This document shows, piece after piece, positions 23,956-35,810 of a DNA stretch of 64,000 nucleotides. Under the pieces are notes generated by a model that worked only from the letters and a program-made list of their open reading frames with translations, did not search any database and was not told where the DNA came from. Within the stretch, counting starts at the first letter, position 1, and each line of letters opens with the position of its first letter. Position numbers and translations under genes: made by a program. The DNA is taken from contig NC_091357.1 of assembly GCF_038502225.1 (NCBI RefSeq), positions 2,173,104-2,237,103 of the forward strand, given 5' to 3'. The DNA comes from Cherax quadricarinatus (Eukaryota; Arthropoda; Malacostraca; Decapoda; Parastacidae).

Positions 23956-25112
23956 TTCGCCTAGTTGTACTCACCTAGTTGTGGTTGCCGGGGTCGATTC
24001 ACAGCTCCTGGCCCCGCCTCTTCACCTGGCCGCTACCCTGTCACTCTTCCCGCTCCGTGAGCTTTATCATACCTCTTCTTAAAGATATGTATGGATCCTG
24101 CCTCCACTACATCGCTACCCAGGCTATTCCACTTCCTGGCAACTCTGTGACTGAAGAAATACTTCCTAGTATCCTTGTGGTTCATTTGAGTCTTCAGCTT
24201 CCAACTGTGACCCCTTGTTGCTGTGTCCCATCTCTGGAACATCCTGTCTCTGTCCACCTTGTCTGTACCTCTCAGTATTTTATATGTCGTTATCATATCC
24301 CCCTAACTCTCCTGTCTTCCAGTGTCGTCAGGTCGATTTCCCTTAACCTCTCCTCGTAGGACATGCCCCTTAGCTCCGGGACTAGTCTTGTTGCAAACCT
24401 TTACACTTTCTTTAATTTCCTTACGTGCTTGGCTAGGTGAGGGTTCCAAACTGGCGCTGCATATTGCAATATGGGCCTAACGTGCACAGTGCACAGGGTC
24501 CTGAATGACTCCTTATTTAGATGTTAAAATGCTGTTCTTAGGTTTGCCAGGCGCCCGTATGCTGCAGCAGTTAATTGGTTGATGTGCGCCTCAGGAGATG
24601 TTCCCGGTGATATACTCACACCAAGATCCTTTTACTTGAGTGAGGTTTGTAGGCTCTGGGCCCCCTAGACTGTACTCCGTCTGTGGTCTTCTTTGCCCTT
24701 CCCCAATCTTCATGACTTTATACTTGGTGGGATTGAACTCCAGGAGCCAATTGCTGGACCAGGTCTGCAGTCTGTCCAGATCCCTCTGTAGTTCTGCCTG
24801 ATCTTCGTCCGATTGAACTCTTCTCATCAACTTCACGTCATCTGCAAACAGGGACACTTCGGAGTCTATTCCTTCTGTTATGTCGTTCACAAATACCAGA
24901 AACAGCACCGGTCCTAGGACTGATCCCTGTGGGACCCCGCTCGTTACCAGCGCCCACTCTGACACCTCGCCACGTACCATGACTCGCTGCTGTCTTCCTG
25001 ACAGGTATTCCCTGATCCATTGTAGTGCCTTCTTTGTTATCCCTGCTTGGTCCTCCAGCTTCCGCACTAATCTCTTGTGTGGAACTGTGTCAAACACCTT
25101 CTTACAGTCCAA
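23956..25112 (-). pseudogene. CR1/Jockey-type LINE, 5'-truncated copy A
   Basis: Minus-strand RT fragment. In order: motif [18 protein letters not shown] (about 25110-25060), WIREYLSGRQQRVMVRGEVS, motif B SGVPQGSVLGPVLFLVFVND, motif C LFADDVKLM (about 24835), WLLEFNPTKYKVMKIG, then after shifts the C-terminal MITTYKILRG...YFFSHRVARKWNSLGSDVV (24033-24296). It ends at CCACAACTAGGTGAGTACAA, a 3' end shared with copies B-E. The frame upstream of motif A is replaced by a long (GT)n array. Stops and indels separate the 24591-25100 frame from the C-terminal frame. Confidence 0.85.
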
Positions 25113-25230
25113 GAAAATGTGTGTTTGTGTGTGTTTGTGTGTGTTTGTGTGTGTTTGTGTGTTTATGTGTATGTGTGTGTTTGTGTGTGTATGTGTGTAT
25201 GTGTGTGTGCACGTGTGTGTGTGTGTGTGT

Positions 25231-25310
<80 letters not shown>

Positions 25311-25449
25311 ACGTGTGTGTGTGTGCGCACGTGTGTGTGTGCGCGCACGTGTGTGTGCGCGCACGTGTGTGTGTGCGCGCACGTGTGTGTGTGCGCACGT
25401 GTGTGTGTGCGCACGTGTGTGTGTGCGCACGTGTGTGTGTGTGTGCACG

Positions 25450-25491
<42 letters not shown>

Positions 25492-25538
25492 ACGTGTGTG
25501 TGCACGCACGTGTGTGTGTGTGTGCACGTTGTGTGTGT

Positions 25539-25585
<47 letters not shown>

Positions 25586-25608
25586 TGCGCGCACATGTGT
25601 GCACGAGA
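25113..25608. repeat. (GT)n microsatellite with GCGCACGTGT interruptions
   Basis: About 500 bp of alternating purine-pyrimidine sequence, with many GCGCACGTGTG units in the middle. Abuts RT motif A of LINE copy A. The Cys/Val- and His/Thr-rich frames are artefacts. Confidence 0.95.
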
Positions 25609-25859
25609 GTGAGACCAGTGTCCACATTCCCTCATAAAAAGTACAATAATAGCAATCAATCAAAATTTACTTTTTTTTTAATTAAAATCAAGAGTCTTCT
25701 TTTATTTCCCACATATTAAAAATATCTCAGCCCCCCCTCAAAAAAAAAAAAAAAGTGAAGTCTTTCCTTTCAGTGTTGATAGGAAAATTTATCATTCTAA
25801 ATCTACAGTTCAGTCGTTATTTTGTGAGCGTAATTACTGCCAGGTTCAGTATTACGTCT
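25609..25859. other. Unassigned spacer
   Basis: Contains a 14-nt poly(A) run near 25740; nothing else supported. Confidence 0.4.
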
Positions 25860-26572
25860 GAATGTGTTAATTCCGCATTCTTAATATGTTAGTAACGCAT
25901 GTGTGAACGCGTTAGTAACGCATGTGTGAACGCGTTAGTAACGCATGTGTGAACGCGTTAGTAACGCATGTGTGAACGCGTTAGTAACGCATGTGTGAAC
26001 GCGTTAGTAACGCATGTGTGAACGCGTTAGTAACGCATGTGTGAACGCGTTAGTAACGCATGTGTGAACGCGTTAGTAACGCATGTGAACGCGTTAGTAA
26101 CGCATGTGTGAACGCGTTAGTAACGCATGTGTGAACGCGTTAGTAACGCATGTGTGAACGCGTTAGTAACGCATGTGTGAACGCGTTAGTAACGCATGTG
26201 TGAACGCGTTATTAACGCATGTGTGAACGCGTTAGTAACGCATGTGTGAACGCGTTAGTAACGCATGTGTGAACGCGTTAGTAACGCATGTGTGAACGCG
26301 TTAGTAACGCATGTGTGAACGCGTTAGTAACGCATGTGTGAACACGTTAGTAACGCATGTGTGAACGCGTTATTAACGCATGTGTGAACGCGTTATTAAC
26401 GCATGTGTGAACGCGTTATTAACGCATGTGTGAACGCGTTATTAACGCATGTGTGAACGCGTTATTAACGCATGTGTGAACACGTTAGTAACGCATGTGT
26501 GAACACGTTAGTAACGCATGTGTGAACACGTTAGTAACGCATGTGTGAACGCGTTAGTAACGCGCGTCAAAT
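25860..26572. repeat. 23-bp satellite, about 30 copies
   Basis: Unit GTTAGTAACGCATGTGTGAACGC. Variants GTTATTAACG and AACACGTTAG are clustered in the second half (26340-26540), showing local homogenisation. Each unit junction makes the 8-bp palindrome AACGCGTT. Confidence 0.95.
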
Positions 26573-27424
26573 ATTATGTCTGAACATCGTAACACATCGA
26601 TTATTGTCTGAACATATGACTCATGTCGGTCATGTCTTGTGTTTTTAACGCATATCCACAAGTTTGATTCTATAAACAGTACACAAATTCCAGTTTTTCA
26701 ACTTTGGTAACATGGTAAACAATGGGGGTGATTTGCAGTGACCATTGTCCATCCTTCAGTTCGTCCCCTTGAAGTTATCTTTTCTTCAGCACTCCGTTTT
26801 TGTATTTCTCTCATTTCGCGACTACAAACAGGGATTCATTCGATTTGTAACATTTTTCTTGTTCTGATCTTTCTCTATTTCTCTCTCTTTCTAAATCTCT
26901 CTCAACCCAGCACAGAATACATGTCAACAATAATCTGTGTTATCTTCCTCACTTTACTGTAATGCTTTGTAATTGGCTCGTAATGAACTGTTCTGTTGTC
27001 TCTAGAGGTGACTTTTCATTTAAACAAAAACCAGAGCTTAAATAAGCCAGTATCACTTACCATTAAAATCTTTGTTAGACTAGGTGAAGGGACAGGGTGA
27101 ATGCTTTAATCCAAAAATACATATCAGATAAATATCGGTCGATGCGAGATTGGAAGTATTACAGTATTGCAAAACCCCAGCCCCTCGTGCCTCAATGCAC
27201 GTGATAGCATTACTGCACAATGCTGAACGAGTTTCTAATGGTTAAATATTAGCAGTGAAGAGGCATTCACATATAGAAAGTAGTATTGCAATTTCTTCAA
27301 TAAATTTGGTGAATCAGGACATGTACAGTTTAAAACTAATTTAAGCCTTCCACTAAGAAACACTGGCTTTGAAGGGGAGCTGTAGAGGCATACTGTTGTT
27401 TCACATAAACCACACTTAGAAGTG
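26573..27424. other. Unassigned AT-rich DNA
   Basis: One 74-codon frame (26738-26962) has no recognisable domain. No repeat structure seen. Confidence 0.4.
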
Positions 27425-28200
27425 GGAAAGTGTGACGTTTGAGTTCGACTTGGATCATTGACAAATCACACTGAAGCGAGAAACGAAGACAGCCAGAATA
27501 TGTACTAGATGGGGATGGGTAAAGAAGGCAGATTCAATAATAGTGGAAGTAGAAGTAGAGGTAGTGATGGTTGTAGTATTGAAAGTAGTAGTAGTAGTAG
27601 TAGAAGTAGTAGTTGCCTTAGCCCAACAGTGGTAGAATTAGAAATGAAAAGACAGAAGCAATATAAATGGAAAAATAAGGATAATTGACAGTAATGGAGG
27701 CGGTAGTAGTGCACAAGAAGAGGAGAACGGAGGAGCACTGCAGGAGAACTACTGGCCCATGGGCATAGAGTAAAAACCCTGTAAGAAAAAACTCCCTTAG
27801 AACAGAACCCACCAAAGTAGAAGACACAAGAAACGTGAAGCGGCAAAGATAGGATGCAAAGGTCAAGTCAAGTCACATCACGAGTGTTCTGTATTGAGAA
27901 AGGAAGATATCTACATAAGCAAAGCCAGAACAAAGGTTCATGGTAGGAATGGTGAGTATCAGGGAAGCTTCGAGATGGCATCTATGTTTTGGTAGAAGAC
28001 CAGTTAATAGGAAGAATGTAATCTCTAACATGGCAGAGAAGAACACTAATGGTATGAGCAAGGTGAACACTTTCGTGTTCTCTTAAATCTGTTACAAAGA
28101 GAGCGACCAGTTAAACCAAGACATTGGAGAGGACAAAAGGAAGAGGAAATAAACCCCGGGAACGTCAGTGGCAGGAAAAGTTACTAAATGGCTACTAAGG
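27425..28200 (-). pseudogene. Penelope-like element remnant (C-terminal coding end and 3' UTR)
   Basis: Minus-strand sequence matches the PLE at 33691-35985. The 27873-28070 region still reads in pieces as MNLCSGFAYVDIFLSQY (compare MNLSPGFVSVDAFLSHY) and the bases mirror the CHVRDHSHPIDW region, but with frameshifts. The 3' UTR has a decayed AGT-rich tract (27540-27610) and the terminal GTTCGACTTGGATCATT. GIY-YIG and RT catalytic parts are absent. Confidence 0.72.
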
Positions 28201-28284
28201 GTCTTAGTTTGGGGAGCTGGTGAGCCGTTGGGGTTTCATGGAACGCATAAAAGAAATCTTGATTTTGACATACAAAGGAAGAAG

Positions 28285-28440
28285 GGAGGTTCCTCGACTC
28301 TGGTGAGGGGCTCTTGATCTAGGGAATTGGATCTGTGCTCCGGTTCCCTGAATTGAGTCTGAATACCTTCCATTCCCCCCCAACATGCGCTGTATGATCA
28401 TACGGGCTTAGCGCTTCCCCATGATTATAATTAATTAAAA
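28285..28440 (+). mobile_element. Short dispersed SINE-like repeat (GAGGGGCTCTTGATCTAGGG family)
   Basis: Same family as 13297, with full 3' end ATGCGCTGTATGATC...GGGCTTAGCGCTTCCCCATG + ATTATAATTAATT. Confidence 0.75.
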
Positions 28441-28715
28441 GACAGAGAAGTTGAAAAAGGCAAAGAAAATTTTCAGTCTATTGATTCCTGCCTTTCTCAT
28501 TACGTTGTCAAATTCTCTAAACTTCAGAATCCCCTGACTTTGCCTTCTCTACTCCTGACCTCTTCTCTTTTCCTGTATTTTCCTTGCCTTTCCTGTCTAC
28601 CTTGGTGGCTTTTTCTCTGGCATAGTTTTTGTCCGATACCCGAAGGCCAGTAGCTCTCCTGCAGTGCTCCTCAGTTCTCTTGTTCTAATGCACTGCCACC
28701 ACCGCCACTTCTGCT
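28441..28715. other. Unassigned spacer
   Basis: No supported feature. Confidence 0.4.
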
Positions 28716-29006
28716 ACGATTTCGTGAGTCATGTTGACGGCTTTGAGGGGACTTGAGCTAGAGTTTGTCACGGCCACGCTAGCTGGAGATTCGTCTGTAA
28801 AAACTTGCATTTGTGGTCACAGTGGTGCCTGTGCTAACCTTCCTATGGTGTAGAAATATACCTAGTTGGACGAATCTTGTTGTGGCTAGCTGGTCCAGTG
28901 GCTAACGCAACGGTCTGGAGCTTTGAGACACACTGACCGCGGGTTCTATCCCCGCCCGTTGTATGGTTTGTTTGCAATCGTGTCATTACGATTTCGTGAG
29001 TCATAT
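28716..29006 (+). mobile_element. tRNA-derived SINE (ACGATTTCGTGAGTCAT family)
   Basis: Begins and ends with ACGATTTCGTGAGTCAT (near 28717 and 28988). The interior carries a body (GTTGACGGCTTTGAGGGGAC, CTTGCATTTGTGGTCACAG) followed by a tRNA-like head with A box TAGCTGGTCCAGTGGCTAAC and B box GGGTTCTATCCCC. The repeated end suggests that the unit is part of a dimeric SINE (head-linker-body-head-linker), as also seen at 31495-31911. Confidence 0.75.
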
Positions 29007-29192
29007 CTACCATAATTTTGACCTAGTTTTCCTACCTTTATTTCATCTACCACATTTTTTTTTAACTCCCATGACTGCGTTACTGCTATTTCCATTACTA
29101 CCACTTGTTCCACTACGACTACCATATTCCCACTTCTGTCATTAATACCACCAGTACTACTACCACTACTACCACTTTTGCGACTGCTAGTA

Positions 29193-29285
29193 AGAAAAAA
29201 CACAATACCGGGACTGGAACACACAACTCGCACCTAGGAGACGAACTTCTGACGACGTTTCGGTCCAATTAGAACCATTAGCCTT
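29193..29285 (-). mobile_element. PLE terminus fragment
   Basis: CACAATACCGGGACTGGAAC and GACGACGTTTCGGTCC match the outer end of the PLE at 32040-32110. Confidence 0.7.
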
Positions 29286-29660
29286 CTAGAGTTCCTGGAG
29301 TTTACCTGGAGAGGGTTTCGGGTGGGGTCAACTCCCCCGCGGCCCGGTCCGAGGCCAGGCCTCATGGTGGATTAGGGTCTGATCAACCAGGCTGCTACTG
29401 CTAGCCGCACGCAAGCTGGCGTACGAACCACAGCCCGGTTAATCAGGTACTGACTTTAGGTGCCTGTCCAGTGCCTTCTTGAAGACAGCCAGGGGGCCAT
29501 TGGTAATCCCCCTTATGTATGCTGGGAGGCAATTGAACAGTCTTGGGTCCCGGACACTTACTGTGTTCTCTCAGTGTACTCGTGGCGCCCCTGTTTTTCA
29601 TCGGGGGAATGTAGCATTTCCTTTTTCCAATAACTACTTTAGTTGTAGAAGGTCACAATA
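29286..29660 (-). pseudogene. LINE C-terminal coding end and 3' UTR
   Basis: The minus strand reads NCLPAYIRGITNGPLAVFKK and ALDRHLKSVPD then a stop (about 29535-29435), which resembles the extreme C-terminus of CR1/Jockey-type RT polyproteins (a short N-x-LP-x-x-I ... FK-x-x-LDR-x-L motif followed by VPD). The 3' UTR that follows contains CGGGCCGCGGGGGAGTTGAC and CTCTCCAGGTAAACTCCAGG, which is the tail found on the SINE at 12265-12340 and alone at 21178. RT and endonuclease are missing. Confidence 0.6.
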
Positions 29661-30177
29661 GTCTTGTGGATCACTGCCTGCTACTTGCTACATTAAGTTT
29701 TCTGCACCCTGAAGTTCTGAGCGAAATAAAAACGGATAGTTTGAGGGAAGAAAAAAAGGAAGAAAAAAATACAGGCAATGGCTTAAACGTTCCTCTTCGG
29801 TAATACCTAATTACTAGCTGAAAGCTCCATGTGAAATTAAATACTACCGAGGGTTTTAATTTAATTTGCTCGGTAAGCTCTTCAGTAATTATGGTTATTA
29901 GGAATCACCAGTACGGGACCTTCAATAGGTCGCCTAATTTTTTTATCTATTTCTCTAAGGGGCCATCGAGTGCGAATTTTTTATTTTAACCCATTGTACG
30001 ATTTCGTTCACTTTTTTATTAAACGCTGTGGGCAAATAAATACTTCTGAGAAAAAAGTTACATCAAGATCATTCAAGAAATACAGGAATAAAAACTGAAA
30101 GTTCAAAATTTAGTTTTGGTCTTGACTGGAGTAGCTTCATTTAAGAGATTTCCAGGTTTTAGCAAAGGTGTATTGTA
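29661..30177. other. Unassigned AT-rich DNA
   Basis: No supported feature. Confidence 0.4.
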
Positions 30178-30797
30178 ACTGAGAAGTGGTTGGCATGTGC
30201 CGTTGATGTCTGACCTAAGTTGTTGAACTCCGTACTAGCACTCAGAAGCGGTTGGCATGTGCCGTTGATCTCTGACCTAAGTTGTTGAACTCCGTACTAG
30301 CACTCAGAAGCGGTTGGCATGTACCGTTGATCTCTGACCTAAGTTGTTGAACTCCGTACTAGCACTCAGAAGCGGTTGGCATGTACCGTTGATCTCTGAC
30401 CTAAGTTGTTGAACTCCGTACTAGCACTCAGAAGCGGTTGGCATGTACCGTTGATCTCTGACCTAAGTTGTTGAACTCCGTACTAGCACTCAGAAGCGGT
30501 TGGCATGTACCGTTGATGTCTGACCTAAGTTGTTGAACTCCGTACTAGCACTCAGAAGCGGTTGATATCTACCGTTGATCTCTGACCTAAGTGGTTGAAC
30601 CCCGTACTAGCACTGAGAAGCGGTTGATATCTACCGTTGATCTCTGACCTAAGTGGTTGAACTCCGTACTAGCACTCAGAAGCGGTTGGCATGTGCCGTT
30701 GATCTCTGACCTAAGTGGTTGAACCCCGTACTAGCACTGAGAAGCGGTTGATATCTACCGTTGATCTCTGACCTAAGTTGTTGAACTCCGTACTAGC
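30178..30797. repeat. 62-bp tandem repeat, ten copies
   Basis: Units include CAGAAGCGGTTGGCATGTAC and TGATCTCTGACCTAAGTTGT + TGAACTCCGTACTAGCACT. Late units switch to GATATCTACCG and GTGGTTGAACCCCG variants. Confidence 0.93.
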
Positions 30798-31482
30798 ATC
30801 TCGTATACTTAAAACCTTCAATGGTGTAGTTTCATACGCTTACCATCTAATTTGACGACGGTGGAGAGTGAAATTAAAGTGTGGGGGATGCAAATTAGTC
30901 CATTTTTGTGTGTAGATTAGTGTAAACACTGTGAAAACCATTTTTTCCTGTATAATCATAGGAAGCACAATTCTGATCGACTTCAAACTCTACGAGCTGT
31001 TGTATCGTAATTGATTTTTTTTTTCTGTTTACTTTGGCCTGACTGCCAGTTTTTACCAAATTTGATTTTCTTCAAAAAAAAAAAAAAAAAATAATCCCCT
31101 TTTTTCTCAAAGGACTGTTGAGAATTTTAAATGGAATTTAAAGGAACTGAATTTATCTTCACCTTGTTTAGATAGAATTTAAATGCCTCCCATTCCACTA
31201 GAGCTGCCAGATCCTGATTGGTTTTAACGGTTGGATCGTTTTATGGGGTTTAGTGGAAGCACAAATTTTGTTTGAGTCAGCGACAGCTGGAAAATGCATC
31301 TTATGCTCGGATTTAAACTTCTGCTGTGTTTTCCTAAAGGATAAAAAAACTTCCTGGTAGGTTGTGTACGTTAAGTACCAATTTTATTAATCAAATTGAC
31401 TGCTGTGAAATAATTGGAAAAATACCTATTTTGTCCTGAAATAAGTCAGTGTTTGACTTGATTTCGTTATCTTAGATTAAAT
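30798..31482. other. Unassigned AT-rich DNA
   Basis: Poly(A) run near 31075-31092 and no coding signal. Confidence 0.4.
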
Positions 31483-31923
31483 CAAGATAATCTTGACTCA
31501 CGAAATCGTAATGACACGATTGCAAACAAACCATACACCGGCCGGGATTGAACCCGCGGTCATAGTCTCAAAACTCCAGCCCGTCGCGTTAGCCACTAGA
31601 CCAGCTAGCCACAATAAGATTCATCCAACTTAGTATTTTTCTACACCATAGGAAGGTTAGCACAGGCACAACTGTGACCACAAATGCAAGTTTTTACAGA
31701 CGAATCTCCAGCTAGCGTGGCCGTGACGAACTCTAGCTCAAGTCCCCTCAAAGCCGTCAACATGACTCACGAAATCGTAATGACACGATTGCAAATAAAC
31801 TATACCCCTGCCGGGACGAATCTTTATGTGGCTAGCTGGTCTATTGGCTAACGCGACGGGCTGGAGTTTTGAGACTCTCTGACCGCGGGTTCAATCCCGG
31901 CCGGGGTATGGCAAGATAATCTT
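31483..31923 (-). mobile_element. Twin-primed (inverted 5' end) tRNA-SINE flanked by 12-bp target duplication
   Basis: CAAGATAATCTT occurs at 31483-31494 and again at 31912-31923, exactly flanking the insert. The left part (31495-31800, minus) holds head, linker (AATGACACGATTGCAAA reversed) and body. The right part (31801-31911, plus) is the next tRNA head (GGCTAGCTGGTCTATTGGC, GGGTTCAATCCCGG) inverted. The two parts share about 16 nt (CCGG(C)CGGGGTATGG versus CCCGGCAGGGGTATAG) at the inversion boundary. That is the layout expected from twin priming of one dimeric SINE RNA. Confidence 0.8.
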
Positions 31924-32027
31924 CTCATTTGTCAATAATTTGGCTGACCTTAAGATCACAGGTAAAAATTTATGTACACTAAGCTCCAATTAAGCTTGCT
32001 TACTTTCTTGTACTTATTTTAACAAAA

Positions 32028-33665
32028 AAAGGCACAATACCGTGACTGGAACGATACACAAATAACCCGCACATAGAAGAGAGGAGCTTACGACGACGTT
32101 TCGGTCCGACTTGGACCATTTACAAAGTCACACTAACTAGAAGTAGAGCAGGACGGGTATATATAGGCACGAAGAGGTAGTGGTGGTGGTGGTAGTAGTG
32201 GTAGTAGTAGTAGTAGTGGTAGTAGTAGTGGTGGTAGTGGTAGTAGTAGTAGTAGTGGTAGCAGTAGTGGTGGTAGTAGTGGTAGTCGTAGTAGTAGTGG
32301 TAGTAATGGTAGTAGTGGTAGTTGTGGTAGTAGTGGTAGTAATGGTAGTAGTGGTAGTTGTGGTAGTAGTAGTAGTGGTGGCGGAGATGGAAGGAAGTTG
32401 TAATGGGGAAGTAAGGAGGAGGAGCAAGTGAAATACAAAGGGGAGCATTGTAAGGGAGCTAGGTGCCCACAAGGGAGCTAGGTGCCCACAAGGGAGCTAG
32501 GTGCCCACAAGGGAGCTAGGTGCCCACAGAGGGAGAGCAAGAACACGGAGGGGGGGGGGAAGTAATGAAATAAATAGTGAAGGAACAGAAACACATGACA
32601 GATGAAAGAAAGACAACCCAGAAGAGAAGAAAGGAAAGAGGAAAGGGGAAGAGGGAGAAGAAGAAAAAATGAGGAATCAGGTTAAGTCACGGGTGTTTTG
32701 AAGTTTGGAGCATTTTACAATGTAGTGGGAGAGGAAGGCATCTACAGAGACGAAGCCAGGACTAAGATTCATACAAGGAAAGTTGTGTATTAGGGAGGAT
32801 TCAATCAGACGGCGACTGTTAAAGTTGGAAGTAGGGAAGACAGTTTTAGCAGAAGACCAGTCAATAGGATGACTGTGATCTCTGACGTGACAGAAAAGAG
32901 CATTGTTAGTGTCGGCAAGCCTAACACTATTTTTGTGCTCTCTAAGTCTGTCAGAAAGAGATCGGCTAGTTTCTCCAAAGTATTGAAGAGGACAGGAGGA
33001 GCAAGAAATAGAGTAGACACCAGGAACATCTGTAGAGGGAGGAGAGGTATGAACGAGATTAGTGCGAAGAGTGTTAGTCTGGCGGAAAGTAAGTTTGATG
33101 TCTAAGGGACGGAGAGAATTGTTGAGATTAGAAAAATAGGAAATGTAGGGAAGGCAGAGGACAGAAGAGTTCCCATGAGTAGAGTGTTTGAGAGAGAAGA
33201 AATTGCGTTTAGCACGTGAGAAGGCAGAGTCAATGAAATGGGAAGGGTAGCGAAGACTGGAAAATGAATTATGAAGAGTGGAAATTTCTGCTGGAAGGAA
33301 CTGAGGATCACAGATGCGGAGGGCACGGAGAAAGAGGGAGATAGGAACACTTTTCTTGACAGGGGAAGCATGATAGGAAAAGTAGTGAATGTACATGCCA
33401 CTGTGCATAGGTTTGCGGTAAACGGAAAAGGAAAAACCTGTATCTGAGCGGTGGACATGAACATCAAGGAAAGGAGCATGGAGTTAGATTCCCATTCAGC
33501 TTTAAACTTAATGGCAGGGGCAAGATTATTAAGAGCTTCAAGAAAAGGTTGGAAGAGACTGGAGTCATGAGGCCACAGAGCAAAGATTTCATCAACATAG
33601 TGGAGCCAGAATGGTAGGAAGAACAGTCTCGAAGTATTCCATATAAAGATTAGCAAGACTTCATA
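32028..33665 (-). pseudogene. Penelope-like element, left arm of head-to-head pair, damaged
   Basis: Minus-strand PLE fragment. The C-terminal frame 32677-33408 (243 aa) carries GVYSISCSSC, YFGETSRSLSDRLREH (GIY-YIG family), CHVRDHSHPIDW and MNLSPGFVSVDAFLSHY. The RT part (33410-33665) is out of frame because 17 nt present in the plus copy are missing just before WLHYVDE; motif C here is YVDE rather than VDD, a change of a metal-binding Asp. The 3' UTR includes a four-fold GGGAGCTAGGTGCCCACAA repeat (32457-32530) and a GGT/AGT triplet tract (32170-32390), ending in the CGACGTTTCGGTCCGACTTG terminus. Dead copy. Confidence 0.85.
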
Positions 33666-33690
33666 GAAAGGGTTCGCTCTCTCCCGACCT
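33666..33690. other. Centre of the PLE inverted pair
   Basis: Short non-repeated stretch (including GGTTCGCTCTCTCCCGACC) between the two 5'-truncated, divergently placed PLE copies. Confidence 0.5.
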
Positions 33691-35778
33691 GTAAGATGCT
33701 TAGTCTTGACGTTGAGTCGCTCTTCACCAATGTCCCTCTTGATGATGTCCTTGATTTTCTTAGACAGAAGGGCCATGAAGGGTTTCATCACCTCCCCATA
33801 CCTACTGATGTCTTTCTTGATCTTATCCGCCTCTGTGTGGACTCTAATTCCTTTTCCTTCCAAGGTAAATATTATTCTCAAACCTTCGGTGTGGCTATGG
33901 GCTCTCCTCTCTCTCCTGTCCTTGCTAATCTTTACATGGAATACTTCGAGACTGTTCTTCTTCCTACCATCGATGTGCCTCCTCCACTCTGGCTCCACTG
34001 TGTTGATGACATCTTTGCTCTGTGGCCTCATGACTCTTGTCTCTTCCAACCTATTCTTGAAGCTCTTAATAATCTTGCCCCTTCCATTAAGTTTAAAGCT
34101 GAATGGGAATCTAATTCCATGCTTCCTTTCCTTGATGTCCATGTCCACCGCTCAGATACAGGTTTTGCCTTTTCCGTTATTCGCAAACCTATGCACAGTG
34201 GCATGTACATTCACTACTTTTCCTATCATACTTCCCCTGTCAAGAAAAGTGTTCTTATCTCCCTCTTTCTTCGTGCCCTCCGCATCTGTGATCCTCAGTT
34301 CCTTCCAGCAGAAATTTCCACTCTTCATAATTCGTTTTCCCGTCTTGGCTACCCTTCCCATTTCATTGACTCTGCCCTCTCACGTGCTAAACGTAATTTC
34401 TTCTCTCCCAAACACTCTACTCATGGGAACTCTTCTGTCCTCTGCCTTCCCTACATTTCCGGTCTTTCTAATCTCAACAATTCTCTCCGTCCCTTAGACA
34501 TCAAACTTACTTTCCGCCAGGCTAACACTCTTCGCACTAATCTCGTTCATACCTCTCCTCCCTCTACAGATGTTCCTGGTGTCTACTCTATCTTTTGCTC
34601 CTCCTGTCCTCTTTATTACTTCGGAGAAACTGGCCGATCTCCTTCTGACAGTCTTATGGAGCACAAAAATAGTGTTAGGCTTGCCGACACTAACAATGCT
34701 CTTTTCTGTCACGTCAGAGATCACAGTCATCCTATTGACTGGTCTTCTGCTAAAACTGTCTTCCCTACTTCCAACTTTAACAGTCGCCGTCTGATTGAAT
34801 CCTCCCTAATACACAACTTTCCTTGTATGAATCTTAGTCCTGGCTTCGTCTCTGTAGATGCCTTCCTCTCCCACTACATTGTAAAATGCTCCAAACTTCA
34901 AAACACCCGTGACTTAACCTGATTCCTCATTTTTTCTTCTTCTCCCTCTTCCCCTTTCCTCTTTCCTTTTTTCTCTTCTGGGTTGTCTTTCTTTCATCTG
35001 TCTTGTGTTTCTGTTCCTTCACTATTTATTTCATTATTCCCCCCCCCTCCGTGTTCTTGCTCTCCCTCTGTGGGCACCTAGCTCCCTTGTGGGCACCTAG
35101 CTCCCTTGTGGGCACCTAGCTCCCTTGTGGGCACCTAGCTACCTTACAGTGCTCCCCTTTCTTTGTATTTGACTGGCTCCTCCTCCTTACTTCCCCACTA
35201 CTACTTCTTTCCATCTCCGCCACCACTACTACTACCACCCCTACCACCACCACTACCACCACTACTACTGCTACCACTACTACTACCACAAACTACTACC
35301 ACAAACTACTACCACAAACTACTACCACTACTACTACCACAACTACTACTACCACAACTACTACCATAACTACTACTACCACAACTACTACCACAACTAC
35401 TACTACCACCACCACTACTACCACCACTACTACCACCACTACTACCACCACCACCACTACTACCACCACCACCACCACTATACTACTACTACCATCACTA
35501 CTACTACCACTACTACCACTACTACCACCACCACTACTACCACTACCACCACCACTACCACCACTACCACCACCACCACTACTACTACTGCTACCACTAA
35601 TACTACCACCACTACTACTACCACCACCACCACTACTACTACCACCACTACTACTACCACCACTACTACTACCACTACTACTACTACTACCACTACTGCT
35701 GCTACTACTACTACTACTACCACTCCTACCACCACTCCTACAACTACTACTACCACTAATACTACCACTACTATTGCC

Positions 35779-35810
<32 letters not shown>

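Noticed and set aside
24591..25660. Cys/Val- or His/Thr-rich proteins over the GT array
   Set aside because: Translation of (GT)n; only the RT fragment at the low-coordinate end is real coding history.
25860..26572. CRISPR-like array
   Set aside because: Units are contiguous 23-bp repeats without unique spacers, in a clearly eukaryotic context.
30178..30797. CRISPR-like or protein-binding array of 62-bp units
   Set aside because: Plain tandem repeat; no spacers, no cas genes, eukaryotic setting.
33102..34148. 348-codon minus-strand frame across the PLE pair centre
   Set aside because: It combines out-of-frame PLE sequence from both arms; the palindrome creates it by chance.
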